A stretch of 64,000 bases of DNA from Taeniopygia guttata (Eukaryota; Chordata; Aves; Passeriformes; Estrildidae): positions 36,718,501 to 36,782,500 of the forward strand of contig NC_133030.1 of NCBI RefSeq assembly GCF_048771995.1, in the 5' to 3' direction. Shown piece after piece: positions 1 through 14,000 of this stretch (position 1 is its first letter; every line of letters starts with the position of its first letter). A program made the translations under genes and the position numbers. A model generated the notes under the pieces. It worked only from the letters and a program-made list of their open reading frames with translations, was not told the origin of the DNA and made no database searches.

Positions 1-3000
1 AGCTGCTAAAGTGTTCCACAAGAACAAATGAAGGCTTCACATACAACAGATGCCTTAATCAATGGAATCAATTAATATATGTGAAAAAGTGGAGAAAAGG
101 CTGCAGGTCAAATGTATTCCCAGTGGGATATATCTAAACCCATCAAAGTGATGCTTTCTATCTCTGTACAATTCTGCAGGTACTGAAGAAAAATTACATC
201 AAAATCACTTGCCTTGTTTATTTGGAACTTTTGAAGTGGACCACTGTCTAATAAGCTGGGCAGAAACTAGTTTCCTTGAGTTCCATCTTGGATTCAACTT
301 GTCTTTCAAATCTCTTAATTGCTGTATGTGCTGTTTTCCTGCTGGCAAATATTATCTCACTTTCTCACTAGGGCTCAAGAGAAATAATGTGAAATCATAT
401 AAAAGTGAACATGAAATCCCAGAAAGTGGGAGTCAAAGTGGAAGAAACCTTAACTAATCATTTTGTCTTGAAGGCAGCCTCAGCAGCATTTCCATGATGA
501 GGAATACATGTTTCTCTAAGAGACTCTTAAAAACACCTAATAATAATGGCCATTTTGCAACCTGGCAAAACCTCCCTTGGCAACCTGATCAGCAACTTGC
601 TCAGGAATGATTTGTGCAGAGCTTCGGTTAAGAAAAGCCATGAAGTCTTCTGTTAGAGGCAATAGAGCTTCTTCTGAGCAGGTGTATGAAAAATTCTGAC
701 TCCCATTCAAGGCCCTCTAGTGAGGCTGGCAGAATGTAAAGGATGATGACAAATTTCATTTGGAAATCTCAGTTTACCCTCATGCCAGTGTGTGGAACTC
801 AGGATGCTTGTGGGTCAGATTTTTATTCTTCTGACAGCTTTCTGCCCCATGTAGTCACTTTCAGCAACAGAGTGGGATAGCAACATTAAAAGCCAGGAAG
901 GATGAGCCTTCTAACTGCAACTTTTGACAAACATCCAGTCTGATTGTTTTAGCTTGTATTGTTTTTTTCTTTTCTATTTCTAAATACCAATCTACCTATC
1001 TATCTATGTACAAATGCAAAATTATGCATAGTGACTTTTTTTTAGTTTCTGGTTTTGAATATTCCAATAATCCAAATAATCCATTCACAAAAAATAAAAG
1101 CAGTCATCCTTGCTCAAAATTCACCATGGGGTTTATGCCCATAGACATGTCTTTCATTTAAAGATCAACAGGGTGTCCTTTGCAGTAAAAGAATCATTAG
1201 AAGAGTCCAGCTCAAGTAGTATTTAATTAAAAGATATTTGCATAACCAGTGTGGATAAAATCTTGGATTTAGAGAAGAAGATCATGAGAAATTCATATAT
1301 GTAAATATATACAAAAATATGATATAAGGTAAATTTTTATTAAAAACAGCAAGTTAAAACAGCAATGATTTGAGGAGCTAGTCACGCTTTGTGGTATGAA
1401 ATACATACAAATATGTGTGGGGCAAAAGACAGAAAGAGAAAGAAAAAAGAAATAGAGGTCATTCAGGGCTTTAGCACTCTGCAGGACAAATTAGTCAAAT
1501 TATCCAGGAAACCTGACTTTCTATCAGAAAAGCTGACATTTTAACTGTTGCTAAAAATAATTCATTATATAAGGTGTTTGAATGCAATTGATACTGCACA
1601 AATTAAATTTATATGGTGAAAATCTCTCACAGGATTAAATTCAGCTTTGATTTAGGCTTTGGAAATTATCTAGTTCCTAGTTGTTCTTAACCTGTATTCC
1701 AAAAAATACATATTCAAGAGTTGCTAAATTTTCATTCCTCTTCACCTAGCACTTAACTGGGGATTTTGATGTTTTCAACTCTATACTTTTTCTTCTATTT
1801 TGATACTTCTGAAATGGAAAAAAATAAATCAACATATGAAATGTGATAAAAAGACCAAGTAATTGTTTCTTAATCCACAAAAATAGTAACTTAGATAGTG
1901 ATTGGGAAGAAGAAACACCAAAATGTCCCCTCTTCCTAAACAAAAAAATAACTCAAACCCAAACTCAAAATGCACCAGAACTAAGAGTTAAATCTGGAAT
2001 AAAATATGAAAGCATCATTATTCACAGCAGTACTAAAATCCCCATTCAGTCCTAAATCAAGATGATTTCCAGTTAGACTTGTATTGGATTTCAGCACAGC
2101 ACTAAGTTTGGCAAGCAGTATCCAAACTAAGCCTACAAGATTTTGAGCTGTACTTTATTTAGATATGGATGACCAAGAAAACTCATCAAAAATATAAGTT
2201 CTCTTACATTTTCTAAAGATGTCGGTTGATACAGTGTTTAAAGGGTAAGCTTGCTTACTTCTTTCTTTGCACTGTAAATACCTTCCTTTTTTTAGTATTC
2301 ATTTGTTACTTTTCCAGAATTTTTCTATTAATACATGGCTTAATATTTACTTAAAGGTGGCTGCCATGCTCATGATCAAAGATGACTATTCAGGATAACA
2401 CCAAAAATTTTTTGCTTCATTATTTTCTCTTTCCTACTCTGTCTTACCGCAAGCAAGAAGGCACTTGTTCTTGTTTCATGGGGTGTTCTAATACTTCCAA
2501 TAACCCTAAATATAAGCATGGATGAGCTACTAAAATCTGCATTTTTTATAACCCTTTATATTGTGTTATGTATAATGTCATTTTTTATTTACCTGCATTC
2601 CATTTTGAACACAGCTATAAAACAGAGTTCTTAAATGTCAGTAATAACTCATACCACAAAGAATATGAAATGAAGGGCAAAGCTTACGTAAAAGTAAATT
2701 AACTGAATTCAAATTTTATCAGGGATATGTAGGGAACATGTTTTGCTGTGGATATGATAGTGAGTTATCTGCCTTTTGCATTTACCCTTATACTGCAGAC
2801 TCAGATGGGACAAACTATATGCCATAATATACTATCAGGTAAAAAGAGACATTCTTCAATCATGTTTGACTACATTTAGCATCATTGTCTACAGGTCAGA
2901 GAGATTGTCTACCCCAGCTACACAGAAGCATTCAACTCTGTAGTATAATTAAAGTGCAATGGACTGCACATGTCTCTACACAAATTAATCTGGCATTCAG

Positions 3001-6000
3001 CAGTACCTGAAGAGTATGGGTACCAGTAGTTTGTTCAAAGGCTGCCTTTCGAGGTCAGGCAGAAACCCATGCTTCTGCCTGCTGTGCAGCTTTTTTGAGC
3101 TATGAGTTATGGGCATCCCTGGCTGTAGGAGCCCAGAAGATAAAGCTAACACTTCTGTCTCAAACACCAATTGTTGAATAGCTGCAGAACCAGCCAAGGA
3201 CTGGTGATAAGAGCACAGTGCAAACTGGCAAGAAAAACAGGATGTGCCTGGTTTATACTTTAGTCAAAGACAGGGAAAATCTGTTATAAACCAAAGGGTA
3301 GTTTTAATACCTCCAATTTTATGACAGAGTTATTTCCTATGTATTGATGCTTTTTCCCCAAGTCTATTTTATAGCTCATGCTGAGCTTCAGTCTCTTACA
3401 TATTTAGTGTTATTATCTTCATACTGATAGTTTAAGTCTAGTTCAGACATTTCTACACAGGCTTCAGTCATCTATTTTTTACTTCAGTCAACATATTTTA
3501 GGGGCCTAACATAAAATTTCAGCCTTAGGCACCACGGTTTTATTCTTCCAGTGAATCTTTACAAAATTAATTTTAAAAAATCCTGTAATTTGAAAATCAA
3601 AGCACAGAAAAACATTTGGTGACAGAATTCCTAAAATATAAATTACTGTAGTATCATATCCTTTCCTTCCAGGGTCAAAGCACCATGTTTGCCTTATTGT
3701 GGTATATAAATAAAATTTTTACCAGTGGCTGCAAATTTCCCCTTATAATTTCAACTAGGGAGAAACTAAGATTTCCATTAAATATTGTTTTTTACAGCTG
3801 AGCTAGGAGGTTTCCAGTGTGCCTCCATATTGGTAGTCTGAGAAGAAACAAGTCAATATAGTACAAGTAGAATTAATGTCTGATAATAGTTCAACAGAAT
3901 AATCCCAGGCCTCTGCATATGAACCCACAATGGACAAATATATTAATACTTTCATGAATCCTGCTACTTTAAGGTAATCTGAAACCAATCTGCACTCAGA
4001 AGTAATCTGATTTACTTTCTATACTGACTGATTTTCTGAAGTTAGCCAGCTTCAGGTCATCTACTAAAAGATGTGCTTCTGGCACAGAATATCTATGATG
4101 TTTCTGTTACCCTTTTCTTCAACCAAGAATTCTAAAGTACAATCAATAAACTGTATATCAAACTGCCTAGAAATACATTGCTCAAAGAAATTAGGTACAA
4201 CTTCAAAAAACTATTTTTATATTTCTCTCAAAAAATGCCATTATGCTGCACCAACTAATTACTTGGGATTTTTTTTTCTCTCCAAAAACAAACATTCTTT
4301 TTGCTATCATGAAATCCTATTACCATGAAATGGAATTTACAGATGTTTTTTATTGTATGAGATCCATTTTTGATACAAAGAAAACATGGAAAATATTGTT
4401 GTCCTTCTTTTCTGTTATATAGGAGTCTTTAAATTGGCTTTCCCTTCTATACTTTCAAGTTCTTTAGAAAGCATAGGTAGAACGAACAATTACAACTGTT
4501 GCACCGTTGACACCACAAAAATCAATAGATCAATAATCATTAGCATGAATTTGTACATTAGCCCTGAGTTTAAATACACAAATCTCTAATGCTAAAATGC
4601 ATGTTTATGCTACCTTAGAAAATTTATAATAGACAAAGTTTTGCCATGTCTACAATGTGTTTCTAAAGCAAAATTATTTTCTTTTGTTTTCCTCCACTAA
4701 ATCACTACTCATGTAACTAGTTTATTTGATTAAAATTTCCCAAGCTAACCTCTGCAGTTCTTGGATTAATGCTTTAATACAGAAACATGGAAAGTCTCAT
4801 CAGCTTTTTCTACACTCTTCAATGGCTTCCCAATTTGTTGATCATCTTTAGGTGAAGAAGTATTTTTGAAAGGCTATGAATCTTTAGTTGAACAACTAGT
4901 TAGAGAAATCAGATGCTTAGTTATTGTGAAAGAAACAAATTATACTTATTCAAATCAGAAATACTCAGTGAGAGAAAGAAAAACAGAAGTACAGTATTAT
5001 TCTCCCCCAGTATAACCACAATGAATGACATAATCTTTGAAACTAATTTATTTTATGCTTCTCTTTTGAAGGGTAATGTGCCTTATAGATAAAATACTTT
5101 TCTTTCTTGCAGGATCAATCCTGATAAAATTACAGCAATCATTAAAAATATGGTCCTGGTTAGATAATTATTCTTTAGAAGAGAATGTGTACAAGAATCA
5201 TTTGACTGCAGCTCCTATGAAGTTAAACTATTTGGACACAGATGAATACTTAAAATTTGAAATAACTTGACTTTCTTTTGAAACAATGCTCACATGAATA
5301 GTTGATGAAAAAAAGATTTTTATGCTGTTTACTTCTATCAATGATTGCTGCCTCTACATGGATCCTAAACATTTAATGAAATAGATTTTAAACAAATCCA
5401 TGCAGTTCTAGAATCAATACACCAGCTGTTATATGCATGCATAATAGTCTCCTAGTGAGTCTAAAAAATGTAAAAAATTTGAGCTCTATGCTGTCCACTA
5501 ATAAATTAATCTTAAATATGACAGACTGAGCTTAGAGCTAACATTTCTTAACTTTCATCTCAACAGTTTTAACAGTTTTCAAGTCAACTGCAAATGTTTT
5601 CATATGACAAAACTTGACATAAAATCTTAGACTAGCCTTTTATTTTTTTTTTTTTGGAAGAGAATAAGAGACTAAATTTTGGAGTGATATACATACAATT
5701 TTGAAATAATATACATAAAAGTATGAAGGGTGGAGTATTATTATATTAGGTACCATAAACAAAATCCAATATTTTAATTTACCCTGCTTTAGTTACATCA
5801 ATGATCCATCCTGACATGAATTACATGTGGTCTGGGAGGTGAAGTCTATTTTATTTAGGGATTTAAGTAAAATTTTCTGCCTGATTCAGATTTTAATTAT
5901 GTTGCCAACACTTATTTTGGGGTTATCAAACACTGCTCAGAAGCACTGGATCAATTTTTATTAGCCTATTCCACCAACAGCTCACTCATGACTCCTTTCC

Positions 6001-7122
6001 TGGGACATGGGTGAGATCTTCTGGACCTTTCCACACCACCTCGTAGCCGCCTTCTGCGTTCTTTGCGCCAGCATGTTGCTCCTACCTAGGATTCCATAGT
6101 CACCTTTAATGCCTTAAATTTCTGTTCTAAAATGGTTAAAAAGGGATCAGGATCTAGAGAATGTCATGAAAGTATTCCTTTCTCTCTTTTCTCTGTTTTT
6201 AAACTATCCCATACATCTTGACATGAGTGCTAATGTTATGAATGGTATTTACTCATGAAATGAAGATACCATCCTAAATGGGAAATAAGCATATTTTTAG
6301 ATATAAAAAGACTTTATTGTACTATATAAATTTCAGGATAGATGTTAAAGCAACATTAATATCTCCGGGCATTAAAATATTAATAATGAAACCTCACAGA
6401 ATACATTATATTTTCTTAAAATACTTGAGATTATAATAGGTATGCCTGGGCCTTTGATTTCTCTTGTGGATCGACTTTTTTGGCTTGATATAATAAACAT
6501 ATCTTAGAAATTTGCATACTTTTTTTACTTTGATGGATAGAATAATTTACATGATATTATAGTGAAAAACAAAAAAAAAAATGCATTGTTAGAAAGGCAG
6601 GAGCTTGAAGGAAAAGGACATAAAATTCAGTACAATCCATAAGAGCAGGAGAAAAACTAAAAAGGCAAAGAACTCAAGGTATCAAAGGAAATAAAGAATT
6701 TGTGTATGAGCTGGATAAACTTTTATGTGCACAAAGGGAAAGCATTCTATATTGGTCTTGTAGTTTAAATATTGAAATGTCAGGTCCAAAATATTTATTA
6801 GCCAGATAATTGAACACTATGAGTGAAAACTTAAGCCCCAAATCTCCTCCTACTATTGAAGTAAAATACCTACACTAGATTAAAATTTAATTAAAATTAA
6901 ATTCCAATGTCTTTTCTTTTTTGGCAACAAACTAGTTGCATGTGTGAGAAATCAAAGTTTTATCTGATTTGGGTGAGATCTTCTGGATAAAGATTCTGAT
7001 GGTAACTTACAGAAACACAACTACCTGAGGGGGGTACCGCAAAGTTAAGTTTATATCAGCATTAACAAGTGTAAACTTGAAATATTTTAATACCTTTGGA
7101 GAAAGAAACAAATAACACAAGC

Positions 7123-7124
<2 letters not shown>
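1..7124. other. AT-rich unique sequence, no gene seen
   Basis: About 7 kb of AT-rich DNA with no recognisable gene or large repeat. Open frames here are short (at most about 85 codons), have no recognisable domain and are consistent with chance. A short CTAT run lies near 990-1005. A small CpG-containing patch at about 6039-6075 stands out against CpG-poor surroundings. This is most simply intergenic or intronic DNA. Confidence 0.6.

Positions 7125-7215
<91 letters not shown>
7125..7215. repeat. (GATA)n microsatellite
   Basis: Roughly 22 tandem GATA units, with one interruption near 7171-7175 where a unit is shortened to GAT, so the tract is two runs out of register by one base. Read on the minus strand it gives repeated Ser-Ile-Tyr-Leu peptides in two overlapping frames, which is the translation of the repeat and not a protein gene. 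A perfect tract of this length is likely to be polymorphic. Confidence 0.97.
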
Positions 7216-7527
7216 CTGTATCTGCATGTGTAACATGTTTTAAAGGCAATCCTGAGAGAACAGGGATTCTCAGTTAATGTAAAATCAGTGGCAGGGGGAA
7301 TTGTATTTAAATAAAAAACCTGAATATCTTCTTTGACTAGCAATGCCAAATGAAACAAATCAAATATGTTTAACATTAGCAAGACAAAATATTTCGGTAA
7401 CTTCGGTTTTATGTGACAATTGTTCCTCTGCTTTTTGCATACTTAAAGATAGTGGTTCTCTGATTCAGCATAAGCAACTGCTGGATGGTAACCTAAATTG
7501 TCTGAATAAACAGAATAAACCATTTTT
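7216..7527. other. Unique spacer, no feature seen
   Basis: Sequence between the GATA tract and the LTR insertion. A 69-codon open frame beginning near 7343 runs on into the LTR and is not credible as a gene. Confidence 0.5.
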
Positions 7528-7534
7528 CTTCCCT
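7528..7534. repeat. Candidate target-site duplication, left copy
   Basis: The heptamer CTTCCCT lies directly next to the left end of the GC-rich LTR-like block, and the same heptamer follows its right end at 8066-8072. Retroviral integration duplicates 4-6 bp, so the true duplication is probably 6 bp with one further base matching by chance or belonging to the LTR end. Confidence 0.6.
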
Positions 7535-7647
7535 AACGCGCCTGGGTCCTAAAGTCACCACGGATAGCTGCCGAATCCGGACTGCAGGTGCATCGGTGGT
7601 TGGAGAAAATAACAGGTTTCCACAGAGGCGGGTGTCTCCCGGCCGGC

Positions 7648-7653
7648 TTTATT
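7648..7653 (-). promoter_or_regulatory. LTR polyadenylation signal
   Basis: AATAAA on the minus strand, inside the LTR and downstream of its TATA-like stretch, where the R region of a retroviral LTR would carry it. Confidence 0.6.
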
Positions 7654-7754
7654 TCCAAGGGTTCGTAAGAAGGAAAACGAGGCAAGGGATGAGAGGAACA
7701 ACCACTCGGAAGGGAAGCCAGGTCCGAGAGCCCCGAACCAGGGGCGGGGCAGAG

Positions 7755-7768
7755 ATTATAACTATAAC
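7755..7768 (-). promoter_or_regulatory. TATA-like promoter element of the LTR
   Basis: The minus strand reads TTATAGTTATAA, followed by a GC-rich segment containing a CCCCGCCCC box. Its position about 100 bp upstream of the LTR polyadenylation signal fits a retroviral core promoter. Activity is inferred only. Confidence 0.4.
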
Positions 7769-8065
7769 TGGGTAGGAGGGTCAGGGTACAAAACGTCCAA
7801 CTAGGTGAGGGCTTGAGGGCAGAGTCAGGGAAGAGCGACAGGGCAACAGCCAACTGGGATGGAGGGAAGGGATGGCTTCGAGGGGAGAACCAACGGGGGT
7901 ACAGAGAACTAAGAACTTTCCAGAACTGGGGGAAGGAGTACACTATGATGGACAGGAGCAAAGGGAAGGGATAACAAAAGACTGACAACTGGGGAAGGCG
8001 GGAAACTAAATGTCAGTTGCCTCCCAAGGCAGAGCAGGGGGCCATCAGCCACACCCCCTCCCACA

Positions 8066-8072
8066 CTTCCCT
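8066..8072. repeat. Candidate target-site duplication, right copy
   Basis: CTTCCCT, identical to 7528-7534 on the other side of the LTR-like block. Together they support insertion of a complete LTR unit at this site. Confidence 0.6.
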
Positions 8073-11000
8073 GTAATCTTTATCTGTGCGCTGGTTTTCA
8101 TAGGTGTTGGAGATTTCTTGATAGATTTATCAATAATGATACTAAAAATTTAAATACTTTATGGTATTTCATATAATTTGTTTATACAGGAGAGTTTGTT
8201 TAACTTCTAAATACAAAACAGCTTTGATTTTTTCCTAAAATCTCTTTTTAAATTCATTCCTTTTTTAATTTGACAGTTACGCAGTCAGTTGTCAGGATCA
8301 AATGTATTCTTACTGTAAGATTCTTAACCTAATATGTAGGAAAAATGAGCACTAAGTATTGCTACAATGTGTCAAAAGCTTTTGTCAGGTGATTTATAAG
8401 TCATTACCTGTTTCTTTTCTGAGCTTCTGACAAATGAGATACTGTGGGACTCATGGAAACTAATACCAGAATTAGCAGCAAACTTGAATTGGTATGGTGA
8501 GATTGGTTGATGAATTTGCAAAATGCATAAATGAAGAGACTATGACCAAATACCTCTTCAGAGACTGAAGACTGATTAGGCGGCAACAGCAAATGGAGAA
8601 TCCAGTAATATATTCTTTCAGCAGCATGTTTTATTTTTAATTTGGACTTGTGTAACTGCAAATTCCAGTTATTGGTTTTCATTAGACGAGTTTTGTAGGC
8701 AATCATAACCTGATATTAGAGGCAATTTTCTCTGGTGAGGGGGCCTTAACAGACTGGAAACTTCATGCCAAGAACTTTTGCAAGTATCAAATAGTAATGT
8801 CAAGCCCACGTTAACTACATGCACTTCAGTTTATGAACATTAATCATAATATTCATCATAATTTTAATCTAACGTAATCAGGTCAGTAAAAATAATTATC
8901 AGTTAGGAGAGGCATTGATACATGTCCCCTTTCTTACAACAAGAATCCTGGAGCATAATGAAGACTTTTAAAATTCTGTTCCCTTGTTAAATAGTCAAAG
9001 TATCTTAAGATATTTGAAACGACACACCTCCAAGTTTCCCTAGCTATACAGGAAGATGGAAGGACTGACAAATGACTTGCCAATAAACAATGGCTTATAA
9101 GTAGCGATTTTCTATGTTAAATTGAGGGATTTATTGCAGAAGCAGAAGCTAAGTTGGGAAGAAGATAGCAATTGACTGATTAGACTGAAATCACTTTTAG
9201 AAACACTGAAATACTTTTAGAGCTTGGGTAGGAATATCATCCATGTCCACTTAAAAACAGATTTATACCAAAAAGATAGATTTTTGTATTAATTCATGTG
9301 TTCTCAGACTTCATATTGTTGTCCATTGCCATTTCTTTCAGCTTAGATATATTTGGTGTAGTTCTTTCGCAGAGCTTTCAACATGAATGCTGTGATATTT
9401 AAGATTACATTTATTGAAAGAATTTGAAAGCTGATGATAAAAATTGTTATTGCTTATGACTTTTGTTCGTGGTTGCTTTTCTACATTGGCACAAAGGGAA
9501 TGCTTATTTTTCTGTTGTTGCCATGAAGACTGAAACCCTATCTTTTATTCAATAATAGGTTAGACCTTTTGTTCAATAAAAGTTAAATGTTGCAAGCTCA
9601 CAATAACACCTCACAGTTTGCAAAGATGTATTCTACATATATTTTTACATACATAATTTAAAAAGAGATGTTATTGTTTCAAAACCAACAGTATTTTTAG
9701 GCTTGGTTCTTATCTTTGTTATATAAATTCAAGCTTATGGGTAGATCGAAGTCAATATACTATCTACTTCATCCAGTGCTCTGGTAGTCATTGCCTTCTT
9801 TTACTCCCTGTGTTTTTGTAAATACTTATTTACAAAAAGCAGGACACGGAAAAGAAAATCTTTCTACAAAAGTGAACTTGTTCTGCTTATTTAGAAAAAC
9901 ATATTTATGTTACTGCAGTTGTATTGAAGGTATTTGGAACAGTGTTCAGTAGCCCTCAGCTGTATTCAGTTTTCAGTCGATTGATATGATAATGTTACAT
10001 AAATTAGTTCTTCTGCTGAGAAGCTTAAGATAGCTGAAAATGAAGAAGAAAATTGTATAAAGAAAGAGCAGAGTAAGAGGATCAGAGGAGCAACGGCCTG
10101 CGACAACCTGCTGGAGTTGATACAGTCACAATGTTTAAGCATATTTGAGAGTTTATAGGAATACAACTAAAGCGTTCTGAGTAGAACAGAAAAATGATAG
10201 GAAATAGACATCACCTAACATTCAAAGTTACATTTTAAACATATCATATCAGTGGTATTAAAAATTCCTCTGGACTTTTAGGCCAGTGTTATGATTTCAT
10301 AGTATTAGAGTTATGATTTTTGATCTATGTGTGTTAACAAGATTACAGAATCTTCTTTTATGTATTAGCTGATTCAAGAAAGATTTTAGGAATCAAATCT
10401 GTGAATAGATCATTATTTTTCTTTGTATTTCACAGCTGGTGCAAGAAAGGAACATTAAATATTATTACTATACTGGAAAAGTATATACAACGTTCAAGAG
10501 TACAATGCAGTATCTTCTGTGGTGCAGGGAGGCTGAATTTTGTCAAAGTGGAGAAGAATACTGAGAGGAGGCTAGAGTTTGAAATGAGAATTTTCCCTTC
10601 TAGCAGGAGACAGTCTTACCTTGTACTTCTGAAATCACTCTTCTGAGTTATAAATCTTCCAATGAAAAGAGGCTATATGATTCTATGAGACATTAATGGA
10701 AACACACATTTTAAAGCTTCTCCCATTCCTTCTTATTTCAGTGTTTCTTGAAATGCATTCTGAAGAGAATAATGCAAAGCATTGTAAACTGAATAATTTT
10801 CACCGGCCAAGACCCTTGAAAGATTCATATTGTAAAGAAGATGCTTCCAACCTATTGACATTTAATCAGTCACTATTTGGAGAGGAAAAATTTATTAAAT
10901 TGCTAGAAATTAGCAAATAACCCAGGTAGGCTTTAGGCAATGTGTGATTAAGGCTGCTTCAAAATGTGCTGAAACACATGTTAACATGTGAGAGAGCCCT

Positions 11001-14000
11001 GCATCAGTAATCTGAGAAATCAAAACATCAGTTTTTGGAAAAAAAATTGAGTAGATTTCTGGATCTGTGCCATGTTTGCAACAGGAGACTGCAATGGGCT
11101 GCTCTCCTCTCTATTTAAGTTCTAAAAAGGTTTGAATCTGTGATAAGTATGTAATCTTTCTATTCTTAATGATATTTTTTCTCCATAAATGAAGAATTCA
11201 ATCTGGATATATGCAGAAACAGAAGTCTTTTATGATACATTAAAAGCAAACATTATTTTCAGCACAAGAAACCAGGTTTCCATGAAGAATTATTTAAATT
11301 AGTAATTAGAAATTTCTGTAAGCATATACTCTTATGGCATGTGAAACCAGCAAGAGAACAGCACAGTGCTCTCATTACACACTGATTGATTTACACCAGG
11401 AATTGGTAAAATTTCAGTACTTCAGCCTGACCAGCGTGACTTAATTGCTGAAGGTGAAAAGCAAATGTTAGCCCATCCACTCTTACATACATGCTCATGG
11501 TACTGATTCTAGAATTGGGAATGGAAAATCTTTTGAAACTACTTCCACTGGGCTTAGCATCAGGCCAGCCAAACAAAGTTTGCAATGTTATTACAATTGT
11601 GTATTGGTATTTTGCAATTATGCTCTCAGATTTCTTCAAAACATTTTTTTATCAAACACTTTTCTGAAAATTAAAATCTTTAATGAATCATGCAGTCATT
11701 GTCACTAAAATCTGACTATTTTTCTGCTAATATTTAAGGCAGTAGAATATAACTAACATCCCCTTAGCTTTCACTGCTAACAGTAAAAACGTTTTGAGAG
11801 TGAAGTAGACAAATATGACAGATGGGGAGAAATGCTAGAAGCATATACAGCAAATAATAGTGGCATTTTGCCCTTTTTACATAAAAGCTTTTTTGACCGT
11901 AGTGGCAAGACAAAGTATAAGAAGTATAAGTGGCTGCTCATCCAATATAAGTCAACATCACAAGTCAAAGCTCAAATGAGGACATTGCAAATTTGTTTTG
12001 AAGATCACTGATATTAATCAAGTGAGTTTAGTTATTCTGGAATAAAAGGGTGAAAAAAAAGGAATTCAGGTACATCGGTCTGAAATCATTATAAATGACT
12101 GGAAATATTTCAATTTTTATCTTTAGAGGTAAAAATTCATACCTTAGAAATAACTGATTTTTACTGTGCTTCAGATATCAGTGAAGAGATTGTCATTTCT
12201 TTATTTCATGAAATAAGATTAAAGCAGTTTGTCTTATAGAGGGTGACTGGAGTTTGCCAGACTATGTGCTAGAAAATCCTTAAGTATATAAAATCCTAAA
12301 GTAAATAAAATCCTAAATCTTTTTTGCTTGGTCCTCTATTTTTAGGCATGTGTAAGCCCTGAATGGAAGTGTGCTCTGATGATAAAACCAGTAAAACACA
12401 AAGTGCTCTATTAAAACTAAGAAAAACTTCTGTATATTTTAATTAAACCACATAATCCCATACATAATATTTTACATTCTTTTTATTTTATTAATTTCAA
12501 TTTTCTTCCAGGTTTTCTAATTCTTAAATTAATTATAAATAATAGGGAAGGTGATTTGCCTTTTTAGTACTCAAATATTAAATTTAAGGAAGATTAATAG
12601 AACTGGTTTCTGTTAATCGCTGTTAAAGTGGTGTCTGTCTATCTATCTAGCTATCTGAGTGGACTTAACAGTTTCAGAAAAAGTACCATTTTATAAGAGA
12701 CTGTGGAGTAAATTGTGAAAGTCTGTGTAACAGAACCAATTTATATTTTCTGAAAATGAAATTAATATAGGAATTCATACACAGAAAGGCAAACCAACTG
12801 GATTTTGAAATAATTGTTTCAGCTATGATGACTAATTATTTATACAGAAGAAAAGTTATATTCTGCATATTGAAAAAGTATTTTTGTTAAAAAAAGTAGG
12901 GATTTTATAAAACCTCTTTGATAGCAGAAAAACTGAAAAAATTTTTTTTCTTAATAAGGAAATATTTTTTAAAACAGAAAAAGTTGGAAATTAATAGAGA
13001 TTAGTCATCCTTATATGAGAGATTGAAAATATTCTGATAAATGTGGATAAATTATTTTCTATGCTCAAATTTGGCACTGGGTTTTTTGGGGGGAAAAAAG
13101 AAAAAGAAACCAACACCTAAAGTCCAACAAGTAACAATCTATCTAATCCATTGTTCTGGCATTTTTGCACCAAATTCTTTTTGTAAGACCTTCTAGAAAT
13201 CAATGCATTGACCTCATTGGACTTTGACTCTACCTTTGTATTTATTGAGTCGTAAAAATATTCCAATGTCATGTATTTTCACCTGTGTAATTATTGTTTT
13301 CTTTATTAAAAGGTATAAGGTATGGTAAGCAACCTACCAGGAAGAAATATGAAAACACTTAATGTTACCTGTCATGGGTAGCTTTATTACAGTTAATAAG
13401 TTGCATAATATAGAAAATCCAAAAATTTTATTAACACATTACCTTTCTTAGCACTTTCTTGCTCAATAAGATCCTTTATAAGTTATCACCCCCGTGAAAT
13501 TACTTACTGTATTCCTCAATTTCATTAAGAGGAATTATAGCTCTAACAGAAAGAAGCAAGGAAAGAAAGGAGTGCAGCAGCAAGAGACACTACAAATAAC
13601 CACTGCAGGAATAACTGACACCATCTATATATCCTCATGGCGAATAGAAAGCTGAGGAATTAAAAATATTTGGTACTTTTATTTCTCAGTGGAAGACAGA
13701 AAGCTATAATTATGTGTGAAGTATGCTATTTCAGGAAAGAATTAGTCATGAAAACATTCTCCCTCTGCTTTCTTTTTTTTTTTTTTTCCTTTTACATTTG
13801 TATTTAATTACTGTGGATATTCATTCAAAGAAACACACTAACACTTTACAATCTTCCTGATGCCTGAAACAGAGGGAAGTAATTAAATTTTTTTTATCAA
13901 AGCAAAATTGAGAAGAAGCTTTCATAATTACTTATCAAGCTTTTTTACATTGGTCTGAATTTTATTATCTGAAAGGTTTGTGCAAGTTTTATCAAATTCA

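Larger units (their letters stand above)
7535..8065 (-). mobile_element. Solo LTR of an endogenous retrovirus, minus strand
   Basis: A sharply bounded, GC- and CpG-rich block of about 531 bp in AT-rich DNA. Read on the minus strand it starts TGTGGGAGGG, the TG start expected of an LTR. It has a TATA-like stretch at 7755-7768 directly before a GC-rich segment, and an AATAAA polyadenylation signal at 7648-7653 about 100 bp further on. It ends at GGCGCGTT or GGCGCGTTA. This is the U3-R-U5 order of a retroviral LTR. Matching heptamers flank it and no internal gag, pol or env sequence is next to it, so it looks like a solo LTR left by recombination between two LTRs. The 3' end lacks the usual CA, which is odd and leaves the exact boundary uncertain by a few bases. 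The 151-codon frame on the minus strand (7533-7988) is LTR sequence, not a gene. I do not recognise the family. Confidence 0.75.

Noticed and set aside
7007..7382. Two overlapping minus-strand frames with Ser-Ile-Tyr-Leu repeats
   Set aside because: Direct translation of the GATA microsatellite in two frames.
7533..7988. 151-codon open frame on the minus strand, proline- and serine-rich
   Set aside because: It lies entirely within the GC-rich solo LTR, and openness follows from base composition. It has no recognisable retroviral domain.
8404..8706. 100-codon open frame on the minus strand
   Set aside because: Unrecognised, lysine/asparagine/leucine-rich as expected from AT-rich DNA, with no supporting signals.
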